DNA of 64,000 nt from the NCBI RefSeq assembly GCF_024464185.1, contig NZ_JANHAU010000001.1, positions 1,178,001 through 1,242,000 of the forward strand, read 5' to 3'. The notes beneath the pieces were generated by a model. It was not told the DNA's origin, did no database searches, and saw only the letters and a list, made by a program, of their open reading frames with translations. The translations under genes were made by a program, and so were the position numbers. Numbering within the stretch: position 1 is the stretch's first letter; each line of letters begins with the position of its first letter. This document shows positions 36,111-44,915 of the stretch, in pieces. The DNA is from Haloarchaeobius salinus. GTDB taxonomy: Archaea; Halobacteriota; Halobacteria; Halobacteriales; Natrialbaceae.

Positions 36111-38171
36111 ATGATAGAGTGGGAGGTGACGTCCACCGGACTCAGGGTCGTCGACCCTGGGAACTCGGAGTTCACGGTCGAAGGACCGAACCTCTCCGTG
36201 GCCGACGACGGCGTCTCGCTCCCACGGCCGGTCGACGCCACGCTCTCCTGCCGAACTGACGAGATCCGGTTCCCCATCTCGGTGGTGTACGTCGCCTCGG
36301 AGTCGAGCGACGCGACCTACGAGCTGGAGAACGACACCGGCCCGCTGGAGCTGCCGAACGGCGAGTACATCGTCGACCTCGACACCGACATCAAGACGTA
36401 CCTGCGCGCGGACGGCCCGTTCGCCATCTCGAAGACGCCGGACTTCGAGGAGGTCGTCGTCAGCTTCGCCGAGGAGACGGACGTGACCCTCGGGTTCCGG
36501 AGTCGGAACGTCCGGCCGTCGGGTCGCATCACCGTCCCCCCGACGCCGCGGGGGCTGGCCGTCGCGCTCAGCCACCTGCCGTCGTCGCACAAGACCACCG
36601 CGCCGGACCGGACGTATCCGACGTTGCGGGGACACCCGCCGCTGGTCGAGACGGGCGACACCGTCGAGGTGTCCTCGGCCATCAGGGACGCGACGCCGGA
36701 CGTCGGTATCGAGCTGCTGGTCCCGCCGTCGTTCGAGGAGCTCTACGTCACCGCCCCGCTCGCGTACTACCTGCAGGCGGATGTGGAGACGGTGCGGGAT
36801 ATCGAGGCCCCGATGCTCTGTGCGCCGGGAGCCGGTATCCGCCACGAACTCGGGACGATGCCCGACCTGGAACGGTGGACGACACGGCTGCTCCGGAAGA
36901 CGTTCTTCCTCGACTGTCTGGTCAGGAACGCCGGGCCGTACGGGACGAACCTCGCCGAGGAGAGCCTGCTCGACGCGCTCGGCCTCGACGCCGAGGCGCT
37001 GTACCACGCAAGTCCGGTGGACCGCCTCGAAACCTACCTCGACGTGCCCTACGCCGCACTCGAACACCGGCTGCCCGACTGGCACCTCTCGATGTACGTC
37101 GAACCGAGCGCGGAGACGCTGGAGACGATTCCGTTCCTGTTGCACGACCTCGCTGCCATCTACATGCCCCGCACGTCGGAGCTGGAGGGGTCGGAGCTGG
37201 TCGAACGCTCGCTCGACGACTTCTACCGGGCGGTCGGCCCCGGCGAGGTCGCCTCCGTCGACATCGTCAAGCCCGAGCTCCGGGCGGGGCGGGTGCACGG
37301 CTGGCTCGCCGACGGCGTCCCCATCGACGTGTTCAAGTGCACGCCGGCGGCGTACCGGAACCGGCTGTCGGTGCTCGACCGACAGCACGAGACCGCAGAG
37401 GTGACCGTGGTGCTCAACGACGAGAAGATGGACGACGAACAGATCGACGTGGGCCGTATCTACCGCGAGCACGCGGCCGACCTCCCGCTGTCGGTGAACG
37501 TCGTCGACCACCTCGGCACCGCCGAACTCGCCCGCGTGTTCGAGGGCGACAACGACTTCGTCCACTACATCGGTCACTGCGAGACGGACGGGCTGCGCTG
37601 TCCCGACGGCTACCTCTCGGCGAGCAGCCTCTCGTCGTGTGGCACCCAGACGTTCTTCCTGAACGCCTGCGGCTCGTTCCACGAGGGGATGGAGCTCGTC
37701 GAGAACGGTGCGGTCGCGGGCGGGGTCACGTTCACGCAGGTGCTCAACGACCACGCGGTGAAGGTCGGTTCGGCGTTCGCCCGGCTGCTCATCCACGGGT
37801 TCAGCTTCGAGCGCGCGCTCCGCATCGCGCGGCGTCGGATCATGATGGGCAAGGACTACGCCGTCGTCGGCGACGGTACCTACACGCTGACGCAGACGAC
37901 GAACCGGCTGCCGACGACCGCCGAGCTGGAACGGCTCGACGACGACCGGTTCTTCCTCACGTTCGACCAGTTCTCGCTGCAGCACGCCGGCAGCTACTAC
38001 CACCCGTACGTCGAGGGCAACGAGTACTCGTACCTCTGCGGGAACGAGTCGGAGTTCGCGCTGTCGAAGACATCGCTACTGGACTTCCTCGAGCGGGCGG
38101 ACACGTCGGTCATCTACGACGGCGAGTTCTGCTGGTCCGACGACCTCTACGTGCAGCTGGCGAACGAGTGA
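36111..38171 (+). CDS. CHAT domain (caspase-like) protein
   Basis: A 686-residue protein. About the first 145 residues are beta-rich (MIEWEVTSTGLRVVDPGNSE). A middle region (150-430) contains helical stretches and TAPLAYYLQADVETV. The C-terminal CHAT peptidase core shows DFVHYIGHCETDGL with catalytic His489 and TQTFFLNACGSFHEGMELV with catalytic Cys520, then VKVGSAFARLLIHGFSFERA. After about residue 600 comes a beta-rich tail ending EFCWSDDLYVQLANE. CHAT proteases cut specific partner proteins in some defence and death systems; the target here is unknown. The gene stands alone, with a direct repeat just upstream and a facing micro-ORF 21 bases past its stop. Confidence 0.82.
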   Translation: MIEWEVTSTGLRVVDPGNSEFTVEGPNLSVADDGVSLPRPVDATLSCRTDEIRFPISVVYVASESSDATYELENDTGPLELPNGEYIVDLDTDIKTYLRADGPFAISKTPDFEEVVVSFAEETDVTLGFRSRNVRPSGRITVPPTPRGLAVALSHLPSSHKTTAPDRTYPTLRGHPPLVETGDTVEVSSAIRDATPDVGIELLVPPSFEELYVTAPLAYYLQADVETVRDIEAPMLCAPGAGIRHELGTMPDLERWTTRLLRKTFFLDCLVRNAGPYGTNLAEESLLDALGLDAEALYHASPVDRLETYLDVPYAALEHRLPDWHLSMYVEPSAETLETIPFLLHDLAAIYMPRTSELEGSELVERSLDDFYRAVGPGEVASVDIVKPELRAGRVHGWLADGVPIDVFKCTPAAYRNRLSVLDRQHETAEVTVVLNDEKMDDEQIDVGRIYREHAADLPLSVNVVDHLGTAELARVFEGDNDFVHYIGHCETDGLRCPDGYLSASSLSSCGTQTFFLNACGSFHEGMELVENGAVAGGVTFTQVLNDHAVKVGSAFARLLIHGFSFERALRIARRRIMMGKDYAVVGDGTYTLTQTTNRLPTTAELERLDDDRFFLTFDQFSLQHAGSYYHPYVEGNEYSYLCGNESEFALSKTSLLDFLERADTSVIYDGEFCWSDDLYVQLANE

Positions 38172-38192
38172 CGAACGAGTGGCGTCCCCGGC

Positions 38193-38273
38193 TCAGGGTC
38201 CGGTGTAGGGGCTGCTTCCGCCGTCGAGGCTGTTCTTCGGGGGCCGTCCGGAGGTGGGGGTGCCACGTCGCAT
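38193..38273 (-). CDS. possible 26-residue protein convergent to the CHAT gene
   Basis: A short frame opens at ATG 38273 and stops at TGA 38195-38193, giving a Gly/Pro/Ser-rich peptide that begins MRRGTPTSGRPPK and ends DGGSSPYTGP. A TATA-like CTATAAG lies at 38308-38302 on the same strand, about 31 bases upstream, the distance of a leaderless haloarchaeal promoter. No homologue can be named from sequence alone. It may be a real small gene, an antisense transcript or chance. Confidence 0.35.
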   Translation of the reverse strand: MRRGTPTSGRPPKNSLDGGSSPYTGP

Positions 38274-38301
38274 GGATACACCGTCCTGTCTCCCAATCTG
38301 A

Positions 38302-38308
38302 CTTATAG
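38302..38308 (-). promoter_or_regulatory. TATA-like element for the micro-ORF
   Basis: CTATAAG on the minus strand sits about 31 bases before the ATG at 38273, preceded by purine-rich CACAAT. On the plus strand the same bases read CTTATAG and could also serve rightward transcription. The remaining gap to 38581 holds no convincing gene; its last 160 bases are AT-richer than the surroundings and end in ATAAAATTAAG at 38542-38552, the likely tbsP promoter. Confidence 0.35.
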
Positions 38309-38581
38309 ATTGTGGGGTCCGAGTCGTGTCGGGTAACCGGAACGTACCTTCGACCATCGAAGCGAGACGGCGCGAACGCCTTCGAACCCGAACCTGTGAA
38401 CGGACTGGTGGGTTTCAGGAACCAAAGTAATTCGACGTCATTTGCCACATCAACCCATGTGATAGCCTCTCAATTTTCCTCTCGTTTACACTGGAGCGGA
38501 ATCAAGAGCCGATTGCCAAGATTTGAGGCCTCACTGGCCAATAAAATTAAGTAGCGCCGGGGCGTTTTGTTGTGCATAGGC

Positions 38582-39400
38582 ATGAGTTCGAATTTACTCG
38601 ACAGACAGATTGACGATATCCTCCACACCGTGCTGGAGGATACCACGGGCGACGTGTTCGTGGTGAACCCGTCGGCCGACGCCATCGAGGAGTTCGTCCG
38701 CGTCGCGACTCGCTTCGAGGGCGAGCTTCCGACGGTCCACATGCTCGCCGACGAGCGGACCCTGAAGGACGTCATGGACGACTTCATCGTGGCGTCGAAC
38801 GCGGCGGACCTCGTCGACCGGGACGCGCTCGAACTCCGCACGGTCGAGGAGACCCCGGAGAACTCGCTGCTCGTCACCGAGGACAGCGTCGTCGCGCTCG
38901 TCACGGCGGGCAACCGTGTCGGTGGGCTGACGACCGAGGACGACGAGTTCGTCGCGACGGCGTACGACGCCTACATGGCGTCCTGGGAGGACGCGGAGGC
39001 GTTCAAGCTCCGGACGCCCCCGATCTCGCGCGTCCGCGAGTCACTGGAGACCGACATCAGCCCCGAGGCCGAGGCGGACTTCACGAACATCCTCGACTCG
39101 CTCGAGACCGCACGTGGTGACGGCGAGGGACTCGACGAGGTCACCATCTCGCTGCTCGTCGCCGCGAAGAACGAGGCACTGCTGTACGACATCAGCAAGT
39201 GGGGCGAGGACGTGGGCATCGCCAGCAAGGCGACGTTCTCCCGCACGAAGACGAAGCTCGAGGACATGGGCCTCATCGACACCGAGAAGGTCCCCATCGA
39301 CGTCGGCCGGCCGCGCCTGCGTCTGAAAATCGGCGACGACCGCCTGCGCAACGCCGACAACGGCCAGCTCGCGACGGTCGCACAGTCCATCCTCAACTGA
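38582..39400 (+). CDS. tbsP: TbsP-like transcriptional regulator (DUF5821)
   Basis: A 272-residue protein. The N-terminal part (SNLLDRQIDDILHTVLEDTT, VVNPSADAIEEFVRVATRFE) resembles haloarchaeal TbsP/DUF5821 proteins, and a C-terminal winged helix is visible: VTISLLVAAKNEALLYDISK, EDVGIASKATFSRTKTKLED and MGLIDTEKVPIDVGRPRLRL. In Haloferax volcanii, TbsP works with TrmB on glucose-related gene control and cell shape. Start ATG at 38582; an upstream start is unlikely. The name rests on recalled family likeness. Confidence 0.8.
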   Translation: MSSNLLDRQIDDILHTVLEDTTGDVFVVNPSADAIEEFVRVATRFEGELPTVHMLADERTLKDVMDDFIVASNAADLVDRDALELRTVEETPENSLLVTEDSVVALVTAGNRVGGLTTEDDEFVATAYDAYMASWEDAEAFKLRTPPISRVRESLETDISPEAEADFTNILDSLETARGDGEGLDEVTISLLVAAKNEALLYDISKWGEDVGIASKATFSRTKTKLEDMGLIDTEKVPIDVGRPRLRLKIGDDRLRNADNGQLATVAQSILN

Positions 39401-39523
39401 GCCGGTCACACCGTTCTTCGCCCGTACACGCCCGGCGAGTGGCCACGCCGTCGGCGAGGTTTCTGTCCTCGTCGAGAGGGCACCGCGTTGGCCGTTTGCG
39501 GTACATTTAAGAGTCTGGCACCG

Positions 39524-39664
39524 ATTGTTTCAGGTGACGCTTCGCTTGGAGGGCCGAAGCGTCAGCGGGGACCAATTCAGGGCGGCAAGCGACCACGCGG
39601 GCCCACTATTCCCGCGTGGTCTGCTTTCCTGTTTCGAACATCACACCCGGAGCTTCAGCTCCGT
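39524..39664 (+). ncRNA. candidate structured RNA with three hairpins
   Basis: The 300-base gap after tbsP has no convincing ORF. It contains three stems in a row: TGACGCTTCG/CGAAGCGTCA (39535-39544 with 39555-39564, 10 bases), GACCACGCGGG/CCCGCGTGGTC (39591-39601 with 39611-39621, 11 bases) and CGGAG/CTCCG with a 6-base loop (39648-39663). The first loop, CTTGGAGGGC, exposes GGAGG. TTTAAG at 39496-39501 could be the TATA element, putting the start near 39524. Strand is inferred from that element. Alternative: tandem terminators for tbsP or the opposing amphi-Trp gene. Confidence 0.4.
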
Positions 39665-39700
39665 CGTAACGACCGAAAGAACGAGCCGCAGCGCTGCCGA

Positions 39701-39991
39701 TTACTCGATGGCGAGGTCGCCGGTGTCGCCGGCACCGCCGGACTGACGTTCGTCCCACTCGAGTTCGAACTCGATGCTGAGCTCGCCCTCGCTTGCGCCC
39801 TTGCTCGTCTCGCGTTCGGCCTTGACCTCGAACTCGACGCGCTCCGGCGGGTCCATCGTGACCGAGTCGTTGCCGGCGGTGAGCGTCAGGGACTCGCCGC
39901 CGTCGAGCTTGTCCGCGACGGTCCGCAGGTACTCGGCGACGTCTGCACGGGTCCGCATCGCCTCTGTCTTGAACAGGACTTCTTCTGGCAT
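39701..39991 (-). CDS. amphi-Trp domain protein
   Basis: From ATG at 39991, 96 residues: MPEEVLFKTEAMRTRADVAE, then YLRTVADKLDGGESLTLTAG and ERVEFEVKAERET, ending SIEFELEWDERQSGGAGD. This is the small amphi-Trp fold found widely in haloarchaea and some bacteria; its role is not established. An upstream frame start (to 40150) is not conserved. It is divergent from the PadR gene; the 227-base gap has AT-rich promoter-like stretches. Confidence 0.84.
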   Translation of the reverse strand: MPEEVLFKTEAMRTRADVAEYLRTVADKLDGGESLTLTAGNDSVTMDPPERVEFEVKAERETSKGASEGELSIEFELEWDERQSGGAGDTGDLAIE

Positions 39992-40218
39992 GGATATCCA
40001 TACGCGCCGACACACCATAAGTGTCTCAACTCGGCGGACATAGACAGATTCCAGACAGCTTTGCCTGTAAATCGGCGGTTCTATCGCCATCGGTGAGCTC
40101 CTGTAGCTACCGAAAACCGGATACATAAGGCAGTTCCTGCCGTTCGACACTGAATATGCAGGGCGGGGCCGACATACTTAATAATAGTCGACAATAAATC
40201 GCGAGCGACGTTCCCCCA

Positions 40219-40491
40219 ATGCACGACCTGACAGGATTCCAGCGCGATTTACTGTATGTAATCGCCGGGAAAGACGAACCACACGGACTCGCGATCAAGG
40301 AAGAGCTAGAGAACTACTACGAGAAGGAGATCCACCACGGTCGCCTCTATCCGAACCTCGACACACTCGTCGACAAGGGCCTCGTCGAGAAGGGCCAGCG
40401 TGACCGTCGGACCAACTTCTACACGCTGACGCGCCGTGGCCGTCGGGAGATCAGCGCCCGCGACGAGTGGGAGTCGCAGTACGTCGAGTGA
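40219..40491 (+). CDS. PadR family transcriptional regulator
   Basis: A 90-residue winged-helix protein with the short PadR layout: MHDLTGFQRDLLYVIAGKDE, then IKEELENYYEKEIHHGRLYP (recognition helix region, with the HHGRLYPNLDTLVDKGLVEK signature) and FYTLTRRGRREISARDEWES. It probably binds DNA as a dimer and lacks a sizeable ligand domain. AT-rich CTTAATAATAG lies about 40 bases before the ATG. Targets unknown. Confidence 0.9.
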   Translation: MHDLTGFQRDLLYVIAGKDEPHGLAIKEELENYYEKEIHHGRLYPNLDTLVDKGLVEKGQRDRRTNFYTLTRRGRREISARDEWESQYVE

Positions 40492-40524
40492 ACAGGCACA
40501 CGCTCGACGACGAGTGACAGGCAC

Positions 40525-41733
40525 TCACTCGTCACTCTGACCCGCAGGGGAGCCACCGGGCACATCTTCTGTTCCAGTCTCCGCCGGTTGGTCCGTCGCC
40601 GTCTCGAAGTGCGACGGGTCGACCGCGTAGGGCTGGACGCGTTCCGCGTTGAGCAGCTCCGGCAGCACCAGTCGTGCGAAGTGGACCGAGAGCACCAGCA
40701 GCATCGGTCCGAGGAAGATGCCGTACCAGCCGAAGAGCAGCGGCCCGAAGATGTACGCGAACATCACCGACCCGACGTGGAGGTTCCGCCCCGAGACGTA
40801 GGGACGCAACACGAGGTCGGGGATGACGTCGACGATGACGAACGAGACGGCGACGAACACCACCGGGAACCAGAACGCGCCGGTCGGCTCCTCGGTCGCC
40901 GCACGGAAGAACAGGAAGCCGGCGACCGGGAAGTAGACGAGCTTCATGCCGACGACCGGGATGAGGCTTGCCGCGCCGGCCAGCAGGCCGACGAGTGCGG
41001 CGTACGGGATGGCTCCGCCCGGGGGCGCGTACACGTTCAGGAGGCTGTAGGAGATGGTCCCGATGATACCCGTGAGGAAGGCGTTCAGGATGTTCCCGAA
41101 GAAGATGTTCCTGAAGTCGCGGTCGACGACGCGGAGGTAGGCCGCGAGCACGCCGCGGTCGTCGCCGAACGTGGTCCGGAACCACCGCGAGAGCCGGTGG
41201 CCGTCCCGCAGCAGGTAGAACGCGATGGCGATCATCACGAACAGGTGGAGCAGGCCGGTGCTCACGAAGCCGACGTACCCCTGTGCGTCGCTCGCGAGGT
41301 TCGTGACGAGGTCGAGGCCCTCCGGGTCCGAGAGGAGCTGTTCGGGGTTGTTGACCGCCGAGGCGATGTCGAAGTACGGCTCGAGCACCTCCGAGATCTG
41401 GTCGACACCCGTGCCGCCGCCGCCGTTCGCCTGTTGCTCCTGGACGTTCTCGAGGAAGGCGTTCAGCTCCTGGAGACCGATGGCGATGGCGTAGGCGAGC
41501 AGGAGTAGGAACGGCAGAGCGAGGGTGAAGATGGCGACGGTCGCCGCCAGGCTCGGTGGTCTGACACCGCGTCGCCGCATCCGGCGGTAGATGGGCCGGG
41601 TCGCGTAGTAGATGAACACGCCGAAGACGAACGTGCCGACGAACGAGTAGAACACCCAGAACAGGATGGCACCGAGGGTGAACGCGAGCAGCCACCACGC
41701 GGCCTCCGAACGTCGGACGTCGTGGCCCCACAT
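40525..41733 (-). CDS. AI-2E family transporter
   Basis: A 402-residue membrane protein of the AI-2E (PerM/TqsA) family. Eight or so helices are visible, with the family-typical GYVGFVSTGLLHLFVMIAIA, FYLLRDGHRLSRWF, the conserved VDRDFRNIFFGNILNAFLTG and the re-entrant region GLLAGAASLIPVVGMKLVYF. The substrate is unknown in archaea. ATG at 41733 is preferred to a start nine codons upstream. It is divergent from the MgtC-like gene. Confidence 0.88.
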   Translation of the reverse strand: MWGHDVRRSEAAWWLLAFTLGAILFWVFYSFVGTFVFGVFIYYATRPIYRRMRRRGVRPPSLAATVAIFTLALPFLLLLAYAIAIGLQELNAFLENVQEQQANGGGGTGVDQISEVLEPYFDIASAVNNPEQLLSDPEGLDLVTNLASDAQGYVGFVSTGLLHLFVMIAIAFYLLRDGHRLSRWFRTTFGDDRGVLAAYLRVVDRDFRNIFFGNILNAFLTGIIGTISYSLLNVYAPPGGAIPYAALVGLLAGAASLIPVVGMKLVYFPVAGFLFFRAATEEPTGAFWFPVVFVAVSFVIVDVIPDLVLRPYVSGRNLHVGSVMFAYIFGPLLFGWYGIFLGPMLLVLSVHFARLVLPELLNAERVQPYAVDPSHFETATDQPAETGTEDVPGGSPAGQSDE

Positions 41734-41819
41734 GTGTATGGACGCGTTGGCGACCAGCAAAAGGTTAACCCGCCCGCACGAGGGCAGGCTTTTTACATGG
41801 GAACGAGGTACGATATGGG

Positions 41820-43121
41820 GTGAACGTCGTGCTTCAGGGGTCCGCGAGCCTCTCGCTGGACAGTACGGTCATCCGGTTGCTCCTCGCCGGAGCCCTCGGG
41901 ATGTTCCTCGGCCTCGAGCGCGAGTGGTCACAGAAGTCGGCCGGGGTCCGGACGTTCTCGCTCATCGCGGTCGCGGGGGGCGTGTTCACGCTGCTCGCCA
42001 TGGAGACCCAGTGGGGCGGGCTGTTGCACATCATCGGTGGTGTCCTCGTCGTCGCACAGGGTGTGGTGCTCGCGGTTCGGGGGCTGATGGAAGGCGGGGA
42101 GAGCGGGCTGGCGCTGACGACCTCGATGTCGATGCTCGTGACCTACGGCGTCGGCGCGCTCGTCGTCGCCGGGTTCGTCCTGGAGGGTGTCACCGTCGCG
42201 GTGCTGTCGTCGATGCTCCTCGTGCTCAAACGGGAGCTGCACTCGTTCGCGGACAACCTCTCGCGCGAGGAGGTGCGCTCGGGGGCGGAGTTCGCCATCC
42301 TCGCGTTCGTCGTCTACCCCCTGCTCCCGCCTGGAGAGCAGACGTACGCGTACGAGCGCCTGGGCGTCGAGGCTATCCAGATCGAGCCACGGGTCGTCTG
42401 GCTCATGGTCGTCACGGTCGCGGCCATCGGCATCGTCAACTACGCGGTCGTGCTGATGTACGGGAGCCGGGGCATCGCCGTCACCGGCTTCTTCGGCGGG
42501 CTGGCGTCCTCGACGGCTGTCGTCGGGTCGATGATGGACCACGTCCGACAGCACGACGACGCCGTCTCCTACGCCGTCGCGGCCATCCTGCTGGCCGACG
42601 CCGCGATGGCGATCCGGAACCTGTTCATCGTCGTCGCCTTCTCGGTTTCGACGGACATCCTCGTCCCGACGGCGGTACCGCTCGTGATGCTCGTCCTGGC
42701 GTCGTTCGCGGTCGCGGCCTGGTCGGCGGACTGGCGCGACAGCGTCGAGATGGACCTGGAGAGCCCGTTCTCGCTGCGGTACGCGCTCGGCTTCGGCGTG
42801 ATGTTCCTCGTGGTTCTCGTGGTCGGTGCCGTGGCGGAGGCCCAGTTCGGGGCGGAGGGGTTCATCGCCACCGCGGTCGCCTCCGGCCTGGTGTCGAGTG
42901 CCGGTGCGACCACCTCGGCCGTCCTGTTACACCGTGGCGGGACCCTCACCACCTCGACGACCGTCATATCGATACTGGCAGCGACGGCCTCCTCGGTGCT
43001 GGTGAAGGCCGCACTCACCGCCGCGAGCCCGAACCGACGGTTCGCGCGGCGGGTCGCCGTCTTCAGCGGCGTGCTCGTCGTCGTCGGCGGTGTCGCCACG
43101 GTCGCCGTCCTGTTCGCGTGA
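41820..43121 (+). CDS. MgtC/SapB family membrane protein with DUF4010
   Basis: A 433-residue protein starting at GTG. The N-terminal MgtC/SapB domain has LLLAGALGMFLGLEREWSQK and AGVRTFSLIAVAGGVFTLLA. The C-terminal part (about 150-430) is a DUF4010-like membrane domain with the motif GFFGGLASSTAVVGSMMDHV and GLVSSAGATTSAVLLHRGGT. About twelve helices are predicted. Function in archaea is unknown; bacterial relatives are linked to Mg2+ limitation. Confidence 0.88.
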   Translation: MNVVLQGSASLSLDSTVIRLLLAGALGMFLGLEREWSQKSAGVRTFSLIAVAGGVFTLLAMETQWGGLLHIIGGVLVVAQGVVLAVRGLMEGGESGLALTTSMSMLVTYGVGALVVAGFVLEGVTVAVLSSMLLVLKRELHSFADNLSREEVRSGAEFAILAFVVYPLLPPGEQTYAYERLGVEAIQIEPRVVWLMVVTVAAIGIVNYAVVLMYGSRGIAVTGFFGGLASSTAVVGSMMDHVRQHDDAVSYAVAAILLADAAMAIRNLFIVVAFSVSTDILVPTAVPLVMLVLASFAVAAWSADWRDSVEMDLESPFSLRYALGFGVMFLVVLVVGAVAEAQFGAEGFIATAVASGLVSSAGATTSAVLLHRGGTLTTSTTVISILAATASSVLVKAALTAASPNRRFARRVAVFSGVLVVVGGVATVAVLFA

Positions 43122-43163
43122 TGGTGTCGCCCCGGGAAAATGTTACGTAGAACTAAACGAATG

Positions 43164-43170
43164 TATTAAA
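43164..43170 (+). promoter_or_regulatory. TATA-like element of the aminotransferase gene
   Basis: TATTAAA is centred 27 bases before the ATG at 43194, in a GC-poor patch, as expected for a leaderless haloarchaeal promoter. Confidence 0.55.
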
Positions 43171-43193
43171 CGAGCCCTCCCCGTAGCGGGAAT

Positions 43194-44564
43194 ATGGACA
43201 GAGACACGGCCGAGCCACGGGTACGAGAGATGCCCGGGGCGAAGGCGAAACAGTGGGTGGAGTACCACCACCAGTTCTCCGCACCGAGTACGTACGTCTA
43301 CGACTTCGTCTGGGACATCACCGAGGAGTCCACGGGTCCGTTCTGTACCGACGTCGACGGCAACGTCCTGCTCGACTTCACGAGCCACGTCGCCGCCGCA
43401 CCGCTCGGGTACAACAACCCGAAGGTGATGGAGCCGCTCTCGGAGCTCGAGCTGTTCGACCCGGTGAAGATCGCCGGACAGGACTTCTACGCCAGCGGTG
43501 GCTGGCCGCCCGAGGACCCCGACATCCCGACCCCGACGCAGCTGATGGACCGGCTCGTCGACGCGACGGACCACTACGACATGGACCGGGTGTTCCTCTC
43601 GAACTCCGGTGCAGAGGCGGTCGAGAACGCGATCAAGATCTGCTACAACCGGCGCGGCCACCGCGCCTTCACGTTCGAGGGGGCGTTCCACGGGCGGACG
43701 CTCGGCGCGCTCTCGCTCAACCGCTCGAAGACGGTCCACCGGAAGGGCTACCCCGAGGTTCCCGGCATCGTCTCGCTCCCCTTCATCTCGACCGAGGAGG
43801 AGTACCAGCAGCGCTGGCGGACCGACGGTCACGGCGGGAACGTCCTCGCCGACAGGCTCCACGCCGCCGGCAACGTCGACCCCGACGAGGTCGCCTACAT
43901 CATCCTCGAACCCGTCCAGGGCGAGGGTGGCTACCGCGTCCCCCACGACGGCTTCATCCGGGACATCGCGGACATCCGCGACGAGCACGGCATCTACGTC
44001 ATCGCCGACGAGATACAGGCCGGTCTCGGCCGCACCGGCGAGATGTGGGGCATCGACCACCTCGACCTCACGCCCGACGTCATCACGTCCGCGAAGGGCC
44101 TGCGCGTCGGTGCGACCGTCTCCCGCTCCGACGTCTTCCCCGAGGAGAAGGGTCGCCTCTCCTCGACGTGGGGTGCGGGCGACATCCTCTCCGCGGCACA
44201 GGGCGTCGTCACGATGGACGCCATCCACGAGTACGACCTCCTCGAGAACGCCCGGACCCGCGGTCGCCAGCTCTGGGAGACCATCGCCGACGCCGACCTC
44301 GATAGCGTCGTCGACATCCGTGGCCGCGGGCTGATGTTCGCCGTCGAGTTCGACACCAAGGACCGCCGCGAGGCCGTTGTCAAGGAGGCGCTCCACCGCG
44401 GACTGCTCACGCTCGGCTGTGGCTACAAGAGCCTGCGCCTGCTCCCGCCGCTCGACGTCACCGAGCGCGAGATCGAGCTCGGTGCGAACCTGTTCGTCGA
44501 GGCCGCCGAGGCCGCCGAGCGCGACGCACCCGTCGCCACGACCGACTCCAGCGACGCGTACTGA
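43194..44564 (+). CDS. class III PLP-dependent aminotransferase (4-aminobutyrate aminotransferase-like)
   Basis: A 456-residue enzyme. Family marks: DFTSHVAAAPLGYNNPKVME, SNSGAEAVENAIKICYNRRG, AFHGRTLGALSLNRSKTVHR, ILEPVQGEGGYRVPHDGFIR, VIADEIQAGLGRTGEMWGID and the PLP lysine in DVITSAKGLRVGATVSR. The C-terminus has RGRGLMFAVEFDTKDRREAV. Substrates could be 4-aminobutyrate, ornithine or another omega-amino acid; the sequence does not decide. A leaderless promoter is visible upstream. Confidence 0.9.
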   Translation: MDRDTAEPRVREMPGAKAKQWVEYHHQFSAPSTYVYDFVWDITEESTGPFCTDVDGNVLLDFTSHVAAAPLGYNNPKVMEPLSELELFDPVKIAGQDFYASGGWPPEDPDIPTPTQLMDRLVDATDHYDMDRVFLSNSGAEAVENAIKICYNRRGHRAFTFEGAFHGRTLGALSLNRSKTVHRKGYPEVPGIVSLPFISTEEEYQQRWRTDGHGGNVLADRLHAAGNVDPDEVAYIILEPVQGEGGYRVPHDGFIRDIADIRDEHGIYVIADEIQAGLGRTGEMWGIDHLDLTPDVITSAKGLRVGATVSRSDVFPEEKGRLSSTWGAGDILSAAQGVVTMDAIHEYDLLENARTRGRQLWETIADADLDSVVDIRGRGLMFAVEFDTKDRREAVVKEALHRGLLTLGCGYKSLRLLPPLDVTEREIELGANLFVEAAEAAERDAPVATTDSSDAY

Positions 44565-44594
44565 GACACGCCCGAGTTTTCCAGCGACCCCGCG

Positions 44595-44915
44595 TCAGAA
44601 CTGGTAGCGCCGGTCGTCGTTCGTCTCCGGCTGCGGGAAGCTCCCGCCCGTCATCTCCTCGTAGGTCATCCCCGAGAGGTACTCGTCGTAGGTCACGTCG
44701 TACTCCGACCGCAGCTGGAAGTCCAGCTTGCCCGAGTCGACGGTCGTCTGGAAGAGCAGGTGGACCGCACGCTCGAGCAGCTGGTCGGTGTCGGTGCCCA
44801 GGCCGGCGGCGAGCATCGCCAGCTCGTTCTTCGTCTCGCGGTCGAGGTCGAACTCGCGGTCGATGTCCTCGTACGCGTCGGTCACGTCCGTCTGCAGGTC
44901 GTCGAGTCCACTCAT
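44595..44915 (-). CDS. acidic haloarchaeal protein, hypothetical
   Basis: From ATG at 44915, 106 residues, mainly helical and acidic. It begins MSGLDDLQTDVTDAYEDIDR, continues TKNELAMLAAGLGTDTDQLL and ERAVHLLFQTTVDSGKLDFQ, and ends MTYEEMTGGSFPQPET. The helical part resembles a small ribbon-helix-helix-like or dimerising segment, but I cannot name a family. It converges with the aminotransferase gene 30 bases away and is divergent from the cysE region. Confidence 0.7.
   Translation of the reverse strand: MSGLDDLQTDVTDAYEDIDREFDLDRETKNELAMLAAGLGTDTDQLLERAVHLLFQTTVDSGKLDFQLRSEYDVTYDEYLSGMTYEEMTGGSFPQPETNDDRRYQF

Noticed and set aside
36099-38003. 634-codon frame opposite the CHAT gene
   Set aside because: Repetitive Val/Arg/Asp-rich shadow; the CHAT frame has catalytic motifs and protein-like composition.
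38312-38554. 80-codon plus-strand frame between the CHAT gene and tbsP
   Set aside because: Not acidic, no family likeness and it covers the AT-rich promoter region of tbsP.
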